Notes: a model not told the origin generated them from the sequence alone. A DNA stretch of 64,000 bases from Leguminivora glycinivorella (GCF_023078275.1 NC_062978.1:8818585-8882584); one strand, 5' to 3'; positions 1-13,070 are shown, counted from the first letter of the stretch. A program made the numbers and translations.

Positions 1-182
1 GAATATCACGTAACGAGGCATTTTTTATGTTTTGGTTGACTTCAACTTACAAAAATTGACGCCCGAAAGCTGCAAGCTGCGAGTAAAGACGGACAACTCA
101 GTGGATTTCACTGAGTTCATTTGACACGCTAAGTAGATACGTTTGCTTGATCTATGGTATATATGACATCTGTGGTCAGAAC
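1..182. repeat. 182-bp direct duplication, uninterrupted copy
   Basis: This segment recurs almost base for base at 1276-1440 plus 2224-2240. It is cut by the window edge, so the duplication may extend further left. It contains TATATATG at 158-165, the same octamer that flanks the element inserted in the other copy, so it represents the empty site. Confidence 0.9.
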
Positions 183-215
183 AGAAGCTGTTTTCCATAG
201 ACTTCAGATGTACCT

Positions 216-374
216 AGTGCGAAAAGCTTTCCCTTCGTATTTTTCCGGAAACATTCGTCTGGCATGCTAGTTCAAAATCAGACAGTGTCAGTACGTCTTG
301 TACTGAGACTAACTGAAATAGCAGGACACGTTCGTACGTTTCCGTAAATATACGAAGGAAAAGCTTTTCGCACT
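216..374. repeat. Short inverted-repeat (MITE-like) element
   Basis: The 37-bp arms at 216-252 and 338-374 are inverted copies with a few mismatches, starting AGTGCGAAAAGCTTT and ending AAGCTTTTCGCACT. About 85 bp lie between them. There is no coding capacity. It is probably a non-autonomous DNA element; the family is not identified. Confidence 0.7.
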
Positions 375-1275
375 ACATCTGTACATTACTGAACACTCCC
401 GTAATGTGACCGAAAATAGTTATTATTTTTATCAGAAGTTACAAATACAACGATAAAGGCGGATCCAGCTTTGTTTTATGCGCAATATTCCACAAGCATT
501 TTTTTTTCGCACAGCCATTAAAATCTGTAGGCTCGTTCCAGGACTCTGCAAAACATACTAAGTAACGCTACATTAATCTAAAAAAAAAACTCTAATGTAA
601 TATTACTTCTAACTACCCTACGACAGAAAAAACTATTGTTTAAACAGGATTAACCTGATAATAATAAGGTTACATATTATGTAGGTACTTAAGAAACAAT
701 TTACTAACACCGAGTACCGACTCACCTATACGAGAATGCAGCTTTACCTACAATCTAATCCGACCTCTCCCCACGCGACACAAGGTGACTAGCTGTTTTT
801 CTAAACCCGTTTTTTAATAAAGAATAAACTAAAAAAAAGGATATGCATACATAATTTGAAACAGTGCATTAATAAAAAGCATAGCCCGGTGTTCTTGCTT
901 GAACTGAATAAAAAACGTTCATTAAAAAAGCTATTTATGACAGCGACCATTATCGTCCAATAAATCAGCTGCCCGCTCTTCTGTTTTCGATAATGATTCT
1001 ATTATTATGGAAAAGCGTTATGTAACTGTAACATTTTTTTGTATGCGTGGTCGGGCGTATAGAGACGGCTTCTCTATTTTGTTGCCAAGTTTACTAGATT
1101 TGGTATGTACCCTTCTAAAAGTAAGAACCACACAACTTAATTTAGATAGAAGAAACAAATTCATATATTTGTAGGGGCCGAGCGTGTCAAATTTTGTACT
1201 GAAGTTGATTCTTGCCTGTAATTTTAAATATGTCTCAGGCTCTTGATTGTTCATAATTTTTGTGTTGTTGCAATT

Positions 1276-2240
1276 GAATATCACGTAACGAGGCATTTTT
1301 TATGTTTTGGTTGACTTCAACTTACAAAAATTGACGCCCGAAAGCTGCAAGCTGCGAGTTAAGACGGACAACTCAGTGGATTTCACTGAGTTCATTTGAC
1401 ACGCTAAGTAGATACGTTAGCTTGATCTATGGTATATATGCATAGCTGGGCACCGTTAATCAAATAGTTAACTTCGTTAATCGCTAATCCGTTACTAAAA
1501 AAGTTAACTTCGTTAATCGTTAAAGCGATACATTTCAACAAATTTAACGTAAGTTAAAGTTAATTGTTAATCCGTTAACACGTAAAAAAAAATGAACTTT
1601 TCTTTAAATATTTAGTTGCATCAGTATCCACTATAACGTATTATATTTCTATAAAAGGCCGAAGTACAGCTAGCCTATTGAACTCTAGGCTGCACGTGGA
1701 AGGCAGTGATCGCCTGAGCTACTGCCAAGAGCTGTGTCAGGAGAGATGCTGGCGGTGTCGGGACTGTTGTGGCACTTTGGGCGGTAGAGGCTAGGGAAGC
1801 GAATGTGGTCGTAAATAGGGCTCGAATTTGCTGCCCTATCACTACAACAGTCGCCGTGGTAAAGCTTAGGATTCACCGAATCAAAGTTAGTAAAAGCAAA
1901 TCCACGTGAAGAATACTTTTTTAGCTAATATTTCGGACTTTTAGCAATCGACATCGGTAAAACCTAGGATTTACCGGCAAATCATAGAATTTTCCGTACT
2001 TCGGGCTTTTATAGCAGCGTTCAGAACGTGTTTTTCGCAGCGCAGATGGCGCCTGTGCCCTACTAGATTAACGATTAACGGACTCGGAGAAATTTAACGG
2101 AAGTTAACGAGTCCGTTAACATTTTTTCAAGTAAACTTAAAAGTTAATCCGTTAATCGAAATATTAACTTCGTTAATTAACGATTAACGGATTAACGAGT
2201 TAATGCCCAGCTATGTATATATGACATCTGTGGTAAGAAC
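1276..2240. repeat. Second copy of the 182-bp duplication, split by an insertion
   Basis: Positions 1276-1440 and 2224-2240 together match 1-182. The interruption at 1441-2223 is the hAT-like element plus one copy of its target duplication. DNA between the two duplicate copies (375-1275) shows no gene that I can support. Confidence 0.9.
1441..2215. mobile_element. Non-autonomous hAT-like element (775 bp)
   Basis: The terminal inverted repeats are CATAGCTGGGCA at 1441 and TGCCCAGCTATG ending at 2215. The insertion is flanked by an 8-bp direct repeat, TATATATG, at 1433-1440 and 2216-2223. An 8-bp duplication and a CA...TGGGCA-type terminus fit the hAT superfamily. Both subterminal regions are filled with GTTAAC/GTTAATC motifs in both orientations, probably transposase-binding sites. 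No transposase frame is present, so it would depend on a partner in trans. The uninterrupted paralogue at 1-182 supplies the empty site, which makes the boundaries firm. Confidence 0.92.
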
Positions 2241-2345
2241 GTATGTTATGAGGATACCTAACTAAATATTGCTCACTACATATAGGTAATATAGGTATAC
2301 TAACTTGAAAAATTTACAAAATATGTTTTCTACTTTAATAATATA

Positions 2346-2525
2346 ATCCATACTAATATTATAAATGAGAAAGTGTGTGTGTTCGTTTGTTTGTCCGTCT
2401 TTTACGGCAAAACGGAGCGACGAATTGACGTGATTTTTAAGTGGAGATAGTTGAAGAGAGAGAGAGTGACATAGGCTACTTTTTGTCTCTTTCTAACGCG
2501 AGCGAAGCCGCGGGCAAAAGCTAGT
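2346..2525 (+). repeat. Dispersed lepidopteran repeat, ATCCATACTAATATTATAAA...AGCTAGT type
   Basis: It starts ATCCATACTAATATTATAAA and ends AAGCTAGT. Other copies lie at 28301-28481 and, inverted, at 40343-40590. The CTAGT end and lack of terminal inverted repeats are compatible with a Helitron-like element, but that assignment is tentative. No coding capacity. Confidence 0.8.
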
Positions 2526-4350
2526 AATGTTTTAAAAGTCTAACTACTTAAAAATTAAATAACCATTCAAAGATGATTAATTACTTAATGCTACATAAAT
2601 GTTAGTTATAAAGTTATTGATGCAAACGAAGTTTCAATATTGAATTGAACGTCTTTATATTATTAAGAAATGCATTATACTCATATGTATATTTAAATTA
2701 AAATATCAATAAGTACAGCAATTACTATATTTCGCTAGTCTTGGACGTTCATAATACTCGTATGTCTTTTGTCTATTCTTGTGTACATAACAAATAAAAT
2801 ATTGTTAAAAAAAACCTAAAATTCCGCACAGATTGGAACAGAAAAGTGCATTCCACATAAGCGAGCGGCTTGTGGGTACGCTAGCGTGTGGTGTGGGTCG
2901 GCTCACACAGGCGCAGCGCGTAGCGTGGGCACTGCACGGGTTACAAATTGTGGGGTGAAAGGGGTAGTTTTTTCTAATCGACTTTCCTAACAGTAATAAA
3001 CGATATTTATCTTTCTTAATTATAGTCTCGCTCCACTGTTTGGTAGCTTTGTTCGTGTTTTTGCTACAACTGTTTGTGTTATTATCGAATTACGTGCGTT
3101 TGTCATTAATGTTAAATTTGTTCTTATTATAGCCCCGAGGAATTACTTGAGAAGATGCGCCCTACTTCTTGTTGGCTTTTATAGCGATTTTCATATAAAT
3201 GAATATTAATGACGTCTATCCGCGTTTTATATGGAAACAACGGGGGAAAGAATCGCTTTTTACTACTTACACTTAATTGTCCGAACAAGGTATTCAAATC
3301 GAGTCATTTACATGTTTATCGAATGTTTTCTTTATATGACTAATTATCATTGTACGTGCATTAAAATAATTATAGGTATATTCATTTTGTTTCCTCGTTA
3401 CGTCCGATTGATTTTGAATTGGTGTGGTATATGATAGTACATTTTTAACTACGATTGAAACTGAAACATGGCTTGGCTTAATCTAGCTGCTTTCTGAAAC
3501 TATAATACCTTTAGTAGTTTATTATTATTTACCTGAACAAATTAACCATAAAAATCAATATTTAGTTACAAAGCTGCTGCAGTATTATTAGTTTAAAACA
3601 ACGATAATGCGATCGATTAAAAACCCCATTGTAAAAAACTGGCTGCAAGGGCAGTGATCCTATGGGACGCATGCGTAATGCAACCCTTTTTTACCCTTTC
3701 GCCTCTCCGGGTGTTTTTATAAGCGTTTTTGTGAAGGGTTGCAGGGGTACCTGCCACGCGATGCAGCGAAAGGGTTACGTTTTTTCTGTAGGGCCGACAC
3801 GCTTTTTATACAGATGCGTTTTTTATGGGCGCGCTGAGAACAATGCTGGGTGCATTGAACTCTGTACAAGAGATCAGCTGATCGGCTCGTAATGGTGCAC
3901 TTGTTGTGTATTGATTTTGTCAAGGTCGTCGCTGCACTATTAGGGGGTCATTGACAAACTCATCGATATTTATTGACTGTCGATCGATTGATAGCAAATA
4001 AGCTGGGGATTTAATACGTGTGTATGATAAAACGCAGGTTATTTAGTATTAATCGTCGATAATTTACAAACCTTCTAAGGTCAATATGGTTAAGTGTGTC
4101 TGGCCTTCACATTTGGCAGTTTTACTCATTGTCACTGGTGGTTTTGCGAGTTCACACTTTTGCATCTTGCTACTTACGATTACTACGATTAGTGGTAAAC
4201 GTTTAAATAGGCCAAATGAGAAGGCCAAACACACTCCCCCTTACGACACACTTACCCGTATTGACCTTACTTTATTTAACAATTTAGATTCCACACTCAA
4301 AAATTTATTATTACCATTATACTCTTTCTCTGTTTCTCTGCCATTTAATT
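2526..4350. other. AT-rich non-coding stretch
   Basis: I see no convincing gene. Short frames at 3231-3434, 3662-3892 and 4086-4427 have no recognisable domain or splice context. A modest GC-richer pocket lies at about 2850-2960 and another at 3650-3900. Confidence 0.5.
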
Positions 4351-4510
4351 TAATTTCAATTATACTCTGTCAAACAAGTCTGTCAGTAAATAAGAACAAA
4401 GATAACTATAGGTATCCTTTTCTATAGCACCCTAAAGAAAAGGATGCATATAGTTTTCTTTGTTCTTATTTACTGATAGACTTGTTTGACAAAGTATAGT
4501 ATAGAAATTA
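4351..4510. repeat. 160-bp hairpin-forming inverted repeat
   Basis: The arms at 4351-4423 and 4436-4510 are inverted copies around a 12-nt loop, with scattered mismatches. The core motif is CAAACAAGTCTGTCAGTAAA and its complement. It is typical of a fold-back MITE. A 113-aa frame ending at 4427 overlaps it and is not credible as a gene. Confidence 0.85.
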
Positions 4511-4565
4511 AAGTTGGTCAAATTTCAAAAATGTAGGTGGGTAACATGACTAATATTGATTATAG

Positions 4566-4774
4566 CACACCTCGGACACTGGCGGTCAAATATATGAAAG
4601 AGGCGCGTTCCTAGCACACAGTCTAAGGTCGTGTAGGTGAACGCGTACTATGCTTGTATGAGTGACATATGACAGGTTGACTGTTCGCGTTTTTGACAGG
4701 CGGTAACCGAGAGGGGGTGGGCGGCACTTTCAGCGGGGAGCGGGAGTGGCCATACTGTACGATAGTACTCTTTA
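4566..4774. repeat. ~205-bp dispersed repeat, copy A
   Basis: It matches 24876-25077 closely, including TTCGCGTTTTTGACAGGCGG and GTGGCCATACTGTACGATAG. The family is not named here. No coding capacity is seen; frames crossing it are incidental. Confidence 0.85.
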
Positions 4775-7700
4775 TTATACTGTGCCCATAGTGAATGTGG
4801 CGCCTGCAATCTCATCTTCTTTGACAGCCTATATTGTATAGGGTAATGCATTTTTTAGCACATTTCATACATACATATACCTATCTACAATGTACTCAAT
4901 AATAATGTATTAAGTAGAGTTCTCCAAAATCTAACATGGAACAAAAATAACTGTACCTATACACGACAATTGCGTTGAAATCCTTTCCACTCTAACTGTT
5001 AAATAACTCCGGATGGTGTCATCTTTCGTCAATGCAGCCGTTCAATTTGGACAAAAAGTGTAAAAACGTTTGGAAAACTTTAATAAACCGGTGCTGGCTC
5101 CAGTAACCCACATTGATCAAGGTGTTGGGGTTATCGAGTTGCACACTCGTTATAAAGAGTTCTGTTAACGCGCAAAAACTCTTTAAAACGCGCAAAAACG
5201 CCCTTTATCTGTCGGTTTACGCAACGTGTGCGAGCCTGTGACGAAGCATATTACTTACCTACATACTTCTAAATTGTATGTTCAGTTTTTTATACTTGCA
5301 GTACCGTAAAACTTACTTTGGTTACTTGCTTTCAAATTCGATTTAAAATTTTATATATTGTGATAGAGACGCCAGTCTCACTCCGACCATTGTAACGTTA
5401 ACTGGTTATTTTAATATACGGAGTTAATTATAAAGTGATTATTATTCCACACCCAATAGATCACCTCATTATAATATAGAAGTACGGACCAATAACTTCT
5501 AAATACATATCGATTAAAAAAAGTCTATCGCTGCTAACATGCTATAACACTAAATAGAAAGTGACAAGGAAAACATGTCAAAGTACAACTCAGTGACACA
5601 TTCTGCGATACGCAAGACAAGTTTAGTTATGTACTGTTACTGATATTGCTAACTTGTTATCAGTAAAGCGTTAAGCTCATTCATAGCAAATTAATCTAAC
5701 TGCCTGCGACTATTATCTACAGGAATTAAACGAAACCGCGCGAATATTTGGAAATAAAAATGTGGCAGCTGTTTATTTGCTTAATGTTCGTTAGGTATTC
5801 GTTTGTTTTCTTAATGTATCTTCTAGCAAACAAAGTCGTGCCGGGTAGAAGCTGTGGGTTTCACATTCATTTTGATTTCTAATACTTATGTTTGAATAAT
5901 ATTTTATTCCTTATTTTTTAAGACAGCTGTTGGTGCTGCCTCCGTTTACCAATACTTTTTATTTTACTTAGAACGCAAAAACTTGGGCTTCTGCCCGATC
6001 CGGGAGTGGGCAGGCTCAGATCTGATTTCGCGGCGATAGAGTTTCAGCAGGCGATATTTCTAAGACTTTTTTATTAATCATATTAACCATCTTCAAAACA
6101 AACAAGGGCACGAGTGCTAGGTACTTACCTATTACGTATTTTTATTCGATTTGTTTTTACCATCAAAATAAAATTAAGTTCCTTGAATCGAGTTGTATTT
6201 GGGGTGGGTTGCTTTTATTTCGTTCTCTATTCTATAGGTACACGATTGATTTTGTCGGTTTAACAGTTTTCCAAAGGTATTTTGATCGGAATACATTTGA
6301 GTTAGTTGAAGGCTTTCGTCAGCGCAAACTTGTAAAAGCACGACCGGACTCTTTGTCCGTATTATGTAAACATGATGGGAGAAAGGACATTAGAAACGGA
6401 TTAAACATAAACACCGCACGGTAGCGCGCCTGACGGTGTCCACAAACAATTGATGCAAAGCGGACATAAACAAACTCTTTTGTGGGGTTTCTTTTGGTAG
6501 CGGTGAGTCCAAACACAAGATAAAGGGGATAAGTATACTATTTCAGTGACAATTAAGCATTGTTATAGGCTAAAACGCCGTGAGGCTGAACGGTAGCGAT
6601 ACTTGGAGGATTAAAGGATTAGACGTACTGTAGTAAACAACTTTGCGCGAAACTCCTTTCTTACATTCTGTTGTGTGGAGATTAGAGCGGCCGACTGATA
6701 CCGTGTCTGCCGATGCCGCAATGTTTCATGGAATACGCCCTATGTTAGAGATCTGCGCTGATGCCGTTTATCTCTCTAATCATTACATCATTGAAAACCG
6801 TGATTTCAGTGCTAAGTTGCATAGAGCGCTTTTGATGCATAACAGAAAAGCAATAGGTATTATTTGTGAACTTTTGGACTAATAACCGTGACTTGCAAAA
6901 CTTTAGTATAAAATAAGTATTTACCTAGTGGATTTATCCGAAAAGAATAAAACGCGGAGTCTATATGAATCGCGACAAGTTCCATACGGGTTATTAATGA
7001 CATTGTGCATCATCCTTTTGTCGAGAATTAAATACATCGAATGTTAAAAGAAATCATAATTTCGCTGAATGGGGATTTTCGAAAAAAAGAATATTTGGCG
7101 TAAAAATCAATAATCAAACGTCGCGGGGACAATGGGTGGCGGGTAACCGAATTCACTATCAAAATAAAGGCTTCTGCGTGACGAAGCGCGGGCGGAGTAG
7201 TTTTTATTGCGTTAGCTGGAGTGGCGGAGAATCGCACCGCGATAACACTCGAGGGACTCCATTAAATAATGGCTGCTTCTGCGCGCCCAGGACCGTTCGT
7301 CGGTGCAGCGATTACTGGTGCATCTCCGATCACGCACTTATAACGTAATACCCAAGACATCTCCAAATTATATCACTTTTAAGCAAAGTTTACTTTAAAG
7401 CTGTATTTCTATGGGATATCTGGATGAGCATTTAATGTAGTTAACATACTTATTTACACTACTTTTCGGTTCTAATTCTGTAACAGTAACCATGGTACTG
7501 ATATTGGGACGAAAAAAAAGAAAGGGCAAATAAGTAATATATATGTTCTATGTTGCATATTCGGACAGATCACAGAATATATGTTGCTTAGGTATTAGAC
7601 ATTACATAAATAATAAGTCGGTAGGTACATATGTATATGTATAATTGGAAACTACTCGTACGTATAGGTACATCAGTGTGTAAGTTTATTAATAGTGCCT

Positions 7701-10700
7701 TAAAAAAACATGGCAATTCTTTTTATAAAACAACTCACAGATTTTCAAACTACCAGAATCGCAAGACGATTTGAATGATTTGCAAGAAATCAAATGGAGC
7801 AATGGATTTGATTCACAATGACAAAAGTTAACCTTTTGGCCGACGAGGCCACACGTGCACCGCTGTCTGGACTCACAATGAAACCACGCAAATTCCAAAC
7901 AGCTTATAATCTATACAGTTTCACTACACTTACGTCCTTTTAGAACAAACTAAAGTGCATGTAACGTATTGACTCAGTATTTGCTTGCCTGGGATTCGAC
8001 ATCTATTGATAACTGCATCGAAGCCTTTGCGCTATTTACCTTCTCCATTCTAAGAAACTTTTGTGTCACCTTTATTGTACTACACAAGAGATTTTTTTAT
8101 TTCCACCTACGCTCAAGATCGCTCGAATAATTTCACACTCGAAAAGATTTTGCAAATAACGATCTTAATGACTGAGAGTCGTATTTAGAGTCCATCAGCA
8201 TAATAGGTTTGATGTAGATAAGACATTAAAAGCACCGTTAAGACGCATGACTATAAAGCGAATGAGCTTTATAGCTGCCTACCTAGCACGTTCATAGCTA
8301 TCATCAATGTAAATATTAACGTAAACAATAAACAAGATTTCGTAAATTGCAGTCATCTAAAATACTAAAATTTCTGAATGGGTACCCAGTAATGGAGAAA
8401 TGATGATAGTTTGCCGGCAGCGGGTTAGCGTCGGCAAATGTTGGAGTAGAATGTGGGCAAAAACCCAACTTCTCGTTCTAGCCGAACACACTCACTTCCT
8501 GGTGCGCCTTCCGGGATACTGGCTTTTTTTAATAAGGCAAATCAATATAAATATTTGTTTACATTTTTGTCAAAACATTTTTCAAATTTAATTAGTGCAG
8601 CGCTTCTGTTTATGCGCCACTCAATTCTGTAATAGTGCCCAATAACCCTATATTATTTGTTTATTTATTCGCATTTTACTTACATATCTTTAAACTAATC
8701 CTTGTATTGGCCATTGTATCCTCCTTAAAATTTTGTAGCTCGTACTTCAAACTAACTATTTCGGTGGTAGGCACGTACTTGTAAGTGGGAGATATATACG
8801 ATTATTAGATAGGTGGTAGGTATTTTAAATAAAAATGAATAACTGCAAAAATAAATCTGGGTCTTAATAGTAACACATAAACATCTAAGACCCAGAAGAC
8901 CCGGAAGGTTAGGATTCAGAGTAAAGTTAGTGTACAAATATATTATAAGTACGTACATAAGTACATAGGTATTTAATGACAATAATTAACTTCTGTTGAT
9001 GATGTTCATAGAAATTGGCTTACAAACTACACACATACGATTTGAAACAAACCATTGGTCTGTAATTATAGTAATTGCAAGTTGTGAAAGTCTATGATTA
9101 CGTTGGCAAACTGCTCCTTCTGCGCTCGCGCGCCGCCGCCGCCGCCCGGAGGTAATGCAGAAACAAAGCGACACCTGTCACGCGGCGTAATCAATAGACC
9201 GCTTCCTTCCGCTGCGAACAAAAACAAATGAATGATAACTTACAATAAAAAAATAACAAAGCCGAAAGTGTTCCAAGCAGCAGATTATGAGCACGTTCAG
9301 TTATTAATTTATACGAAGCACCGCGGTAAAAAACTCAACCCCCACTTAGATAAAGAAAAAACGTAGCGCGCGTCGCGTAAAAGGGAAAGGGTGTCTCGCT
9401 CGCGTGCTGCATTTTGTTTTTTAACCGTACTCTGCGGTTTGTTTTTTCGAGCGCGTTTCTGTTTTTTAAAAACACAATACCGTTGTTAGGAACTGTTTTT
9501 TAAGAGCGTCATATTGGAGTGAGCGCGAGGCGCGATCGCTAGTGTTTTTGTAAAGAATCTTATTTTTAAATCTTCGCTCAGAACTTCCATCAGTTTTTGG
9601 GTGTTTAGTCACGGATTGGTAAAGGGGAAGATGTTTTTTTACCGGGATTTATTTATACGTTATGTATATGTGTGCGGGTTAGGTTAGGAGCGCGCGCGGG
9701 CGACATATGGTGGGTGAGACAAAGAGATGTAGCAGCAGGCAGGTGTGCCGCTGATTGCAACGCGTCTGCGCAGGATCCGTCGGCGCGCGCGCAAGTGCAG
9801 CGTATGGCACGCCAACGCCACGTACTGCCGATCATCATTCTGACCTACTTACGGGAAATAGGGATAGGGTGAGGGTGGCTGCCGTTAAGAAAATTAATTG
9901 AACCTATACCTTACATTACTTAATAAATTAAAAACGAATTGGTTAAGGTATTACTTATTTCAAGGCAGAACCACATTGTCTTTCGGAAACATAAACATAT
10001 CAGAAAATGTCTATAAGATATCTATAAAATCTAGTAATAAAGATGACCATTTGGATAAAAATTATATATGCCTCGGGTGCAAATGTATTTTTTTTGTGTA
10101 AAAAATCAAGTTCAGGATTCTTCAAAGTGGTCGCTCGTGGCTACAGATCCTTTCACTTGCTCGTTTTTCAATTTCGACCAGCAGAACCACCATAGATAAA
10201 AAGATACTACATCATTCTAACTAGCTCTACATGCTATTTACACGTATAGCATATCATAAAATTAATTTTCATTATATTTATCTACCTTACTATTTATACC
10301 ACTGGAAACGTAATATTTTTTTATTCTGAATACACAAATTAACGACTATTATATTTAAAAAGATCGTAAAGTAACATTGCAGTAAGGTAAGTAAGCACAC
10401 GTATGCCCACTGTATCCCGAATCCCTTGAGGCCTGACGTCTTTGCCTTTGGCTAGTCTGAAGCCAAGAGTAAGCTCATTTATAATATATATTAAATAAAA
10501 AAAGAGGTCAAATGCAGTGCGTAGATAGATATCTCGCGTCAGCGTGCAATTAAATAACAAATCGCGACGACGGGACTCGCAATCGCTGGAACAGCGTCAA
10601 CAACGCAACGAATTCCTAAGTACGCTATAAAATATGCGCCATGAAAATGCCATTAAATATTAAAAGTGGAGAAACGGAGAGCTTAACAAGAATTAAAACA

Positions 10701-11740
10701 TCGTTATAAGAGGCTATGAGACGAGGCCCGGGCGGGCAGCTATCGGCGCGGCGGTTAATGCCTACTTATACCTTATTATATAGCGGAGTTTGCGTTGAGG
10801 AACAAAATTAATTGGTTAAAACTCCTCTCAGTATCCAGGGCGGCTCCCCGGCTCCCTCTTAATTCCGGCCCCCGCCCCCGCCCCCGCCCCCCGCCAGCTC
10901 CTTTGAACGCTACCTACCTAGAGAAAAAACAGAAAGTATAAAGGTGACTTCCCATGCGTTGCAGCTTAATTAGTTTAATGTTTCGATTTTTTATGACTTG
11001 TGGTTGATAATTTTTCGATTTGCAAGATGGTCATGTAGTAATGTTTTATATGATCTAGATCTTTTGGATGGATTTTAGATGATCTAGAATTTGAATAAAG
11101 TCACCTTATTTTATTTACATTATATACTATTTACGTTTATGTAAGATTACGATTAGTAATGTTTAATGATTTCATTTATCCCTAACTACTTTGAAGATTT
11201 TTTTAATATAATGTTAATCTGAATATTAATTGCACAACATTTAATTTGTTTACATGTAATATTTAAATCTACTTTTTTGTGTATTTACACGGTCATTTTG
11301 AGTTTTATTTTCCCTATTTGCACTATTGGTCTATAACTCTGTAGTTAAAACTAACAGCACTAATAACACTAACAAGTATTTTTTGGAGAGGTCTATTTAA
11401 TATTGAATGTTTTATGTCATTTTACTTTAACTTAATAATGAGTTTGAGTAGTTGGTCAATTTTTGTAAATAATTTATTATATGGCATTAGTGATAAATAA
11501 ATCCTATTACACTATGTCCAAAATCTTTATTAGACGTCTTTAGACAAAACGCACTTGGTGTCAGAAATGTATGTCTTTAGTTTAACTGGTGTGGCGGATA
11601 AATAAATAAAAAATCCCTAATGTGTGGTGAGGTGTGGTGGTTGTGGCCTTGCATAGTATGTCCAAGGATTTCGGAAGTCACGATATGTCTCTTATATTTA
11701 TGGGATTAATGACAATCATAATATGTACGAAACGTTTTTA
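4775..11740. other. Long gene-free interval
   Basis: No frame here has a recognisable domain or conserved splice context. Mostly AT-rich unique DNA. GC-richer pockets at 7130-7340, 9100-9200, 9340-9560, 9690-9830 and 10700-10910 stand out. The 9.4-9.5 kb pocket repeats GTTTTTT-type tracts and the 10.6-10.9 kb pocket mixes GC boxes with AATTAATT. They could be regulatory DNA of the Kr neighbourhood, but that is inference. Confidence 0.4.
10866..10896. repeat. C-rich short tandem repeat (CCCCCG)n
   Basis: About four CCCCCG units in a row, forming overlapping GC-box (Sp/KLF-type) motifs next to AATTAATT-containing DNA. It may be simple sequence or part of a regulatory pocket. Confidence 0.6.
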
Positions 11741-11864
11741 ATGGGTCGGCAATGCGCATGTGACACCCATTGAGTTTCAGGCGTCCATAGGTTACGGTGG
11801 CCGCTTTCCATCAGGCGGACCGTAAGTTTGTTTGCCACCGACTTAGTATTAAAAAGGTATAGTT
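11741..11864 (+). mobile_element. LINE 3' tail fragment
   Basis: The block has GCGTCCATAGGTTACGGTGG followed by CATCAGGCGGACCGTAAG and TTTGCCACCGACTTAGTATT, then an A-run. This is the common 3' end of a lepidopteran non-LTR element. A related tail is at 29318-29402 and a more distant one at 53340-53413. Heavily 5' truncated; no coding part remains. Confidence 0.7.
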
Positions 11865-12005
11865 TAAGGTAGGTAATCAATCATTTCTTATTTTATCGCA
11901 AAAAAGACACTTGTCAAAACAATTTTTGTCTGAAAAGACACTTGAAATACGTGTCCTGTCGAATATTTTTTGAAATGATAGTCTTTCCGAGCTGGCACAG
12001 TTAAA

Positions 12006-12113
12006 AATTATTTATTTATTTAAACTTTATTGCACAAATAAAACAAAAAGGCACAAATGGCGGACTTAATGCCTAATGGTATTCTCTACCAGTCAACCAT
12101 CGAGCTAAACAAT
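12006..12113 (-). mobile_element. 3'-UTR fragment of a CR1/Jockey-type LINE
   Basis: Read on the minus strand it matches the 3' UTR of the LINE at 44280-44390: the 'GTTGACTGGTAGAGAAT' block, 'GCATTAAGTCCGCCATTTGT', a TGCAATAAAG motif and a (TAAA)n tail. It is a short, 5'-truncated copy of the same family in opposite orientation. Confidence 0.85.
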
Positions 12114-12349
12114 TAAACTAGCAATAATCAAAATTAATTAGCATTAAAAAAATATATTATTAAAATTATCCTTGTGGTCGATATATAAATAAATATTTTT
12201 TAAATCAAAAAATGAAAATCTACAAAAAAAATTAACCCACTAATAGTCATATCGAGAAGGTATTATCGTCGACCGATCTTGTCTATAAAATTTAAAATCT
12301 TGAAATTAGAAGTAAAAATGTTACAAGTCTAATAAAATAAAGAACAGTT

Positions 12350-12660
12350 TCCGAGTTACAACGTAGGGCGCGTGTGCCAGTAACGAAGGGCGAAAGCAAA
12401 GGGTAGGCCTCGGCGCGCGCGGGGCGCGGGGCTCTTTGCCACTCTCCAAATAAATTATAATTCGCCTCCCGACCTGCCCCGGCCCGCCGCCGCCGCTGCT
12501 AATACCCATTACTCCGCTATTAGTCTTCCTTCTGCAATTATTTATATGTAAAACATGTAAAAATGTATTCAGTTTATAATAAATATTGTGTATAGATTTA
12601 ATAATTTTGAAAATTACTCTTAATTATTAAATTATACTTCGCCTCCCGACCTGCCTAACG
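12350..12660. other. GC-rich pocket with a short direct repeat
   Basis: The pocket at 12360-12520 is GC-rich in an AT-rich setting. The string TTCGCCTCCCGACCTGCC, preceded by AAATTATA, occurs at about 12453 and again near 12630, roughly 180 bp apart. No gene recognised. Confidence 0.5.
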
Positions 12661-12968
12661 CTTCATATAAAAAGCATCGTTGCGTGATGTCATGGCTGAT
12701 CCACGCTGAACCAAAAAGCACTTAGGTCTTAGGTACCTATGTACATATGTATTTGGTTATACTAACAGTGGGTAGTTGTATCTTTTGCTGTTCGAAAAAT
12801 ACGAATGAAGTTGCTCACATAATTGTAATCGAACTTCACTTGGTAAGTTCGTTTGATCATCAAAACACCAGTCATTTCCTTAATTTTTTTTACTCGTAAA
12901 ATTTTTGATTTGCTACCTGTCATGTTTGTAAAGACATTTCTCTCTAAAGTTCGTAGATATCTGAAATA

Positions 12969-13070
12969 TTAGGGTTCCGTACCAAAAAGGTACAAAAGGA
13001 ACCCTTGTGGTGCCGCTCTGTCCGTCTGTCTATCTGCCCGTCAGTCACATTACATATCTCGAGAACTACT
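12969..13070 (+). repeat. Fragment of the GGGTTCCGTACC dispersed repeat
   Basis: It starts TTAGGGTTCCGTACC, has the short GGTAC...GGAACCCTTGTGG fold and the CTGTCCGTCTGTC run typical of the family's left end. The rest is missing. Fuller copies lie at 45831-46655 and 55229-55756. Confidence 0.8.

Noticed and set aside
1018..1296. 92-aa minus frame starting MPRYVIFNCNN, reminiscent of a THAP-type start
   Set aside because: Only the first residues resemble a THAP finger; the later Cys/His spacing is missing and the start lies in the duplicated repeat.
1685..1876. 63-aa frame inside the hAT-like element
   Set aside because: Too short and without transposase motifs.
4086..4427. 113-aa frame with a hydrophobic N-terminus
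   Set aside because: Its end runs into the fold-back repeat; no homologous domain or splice context.
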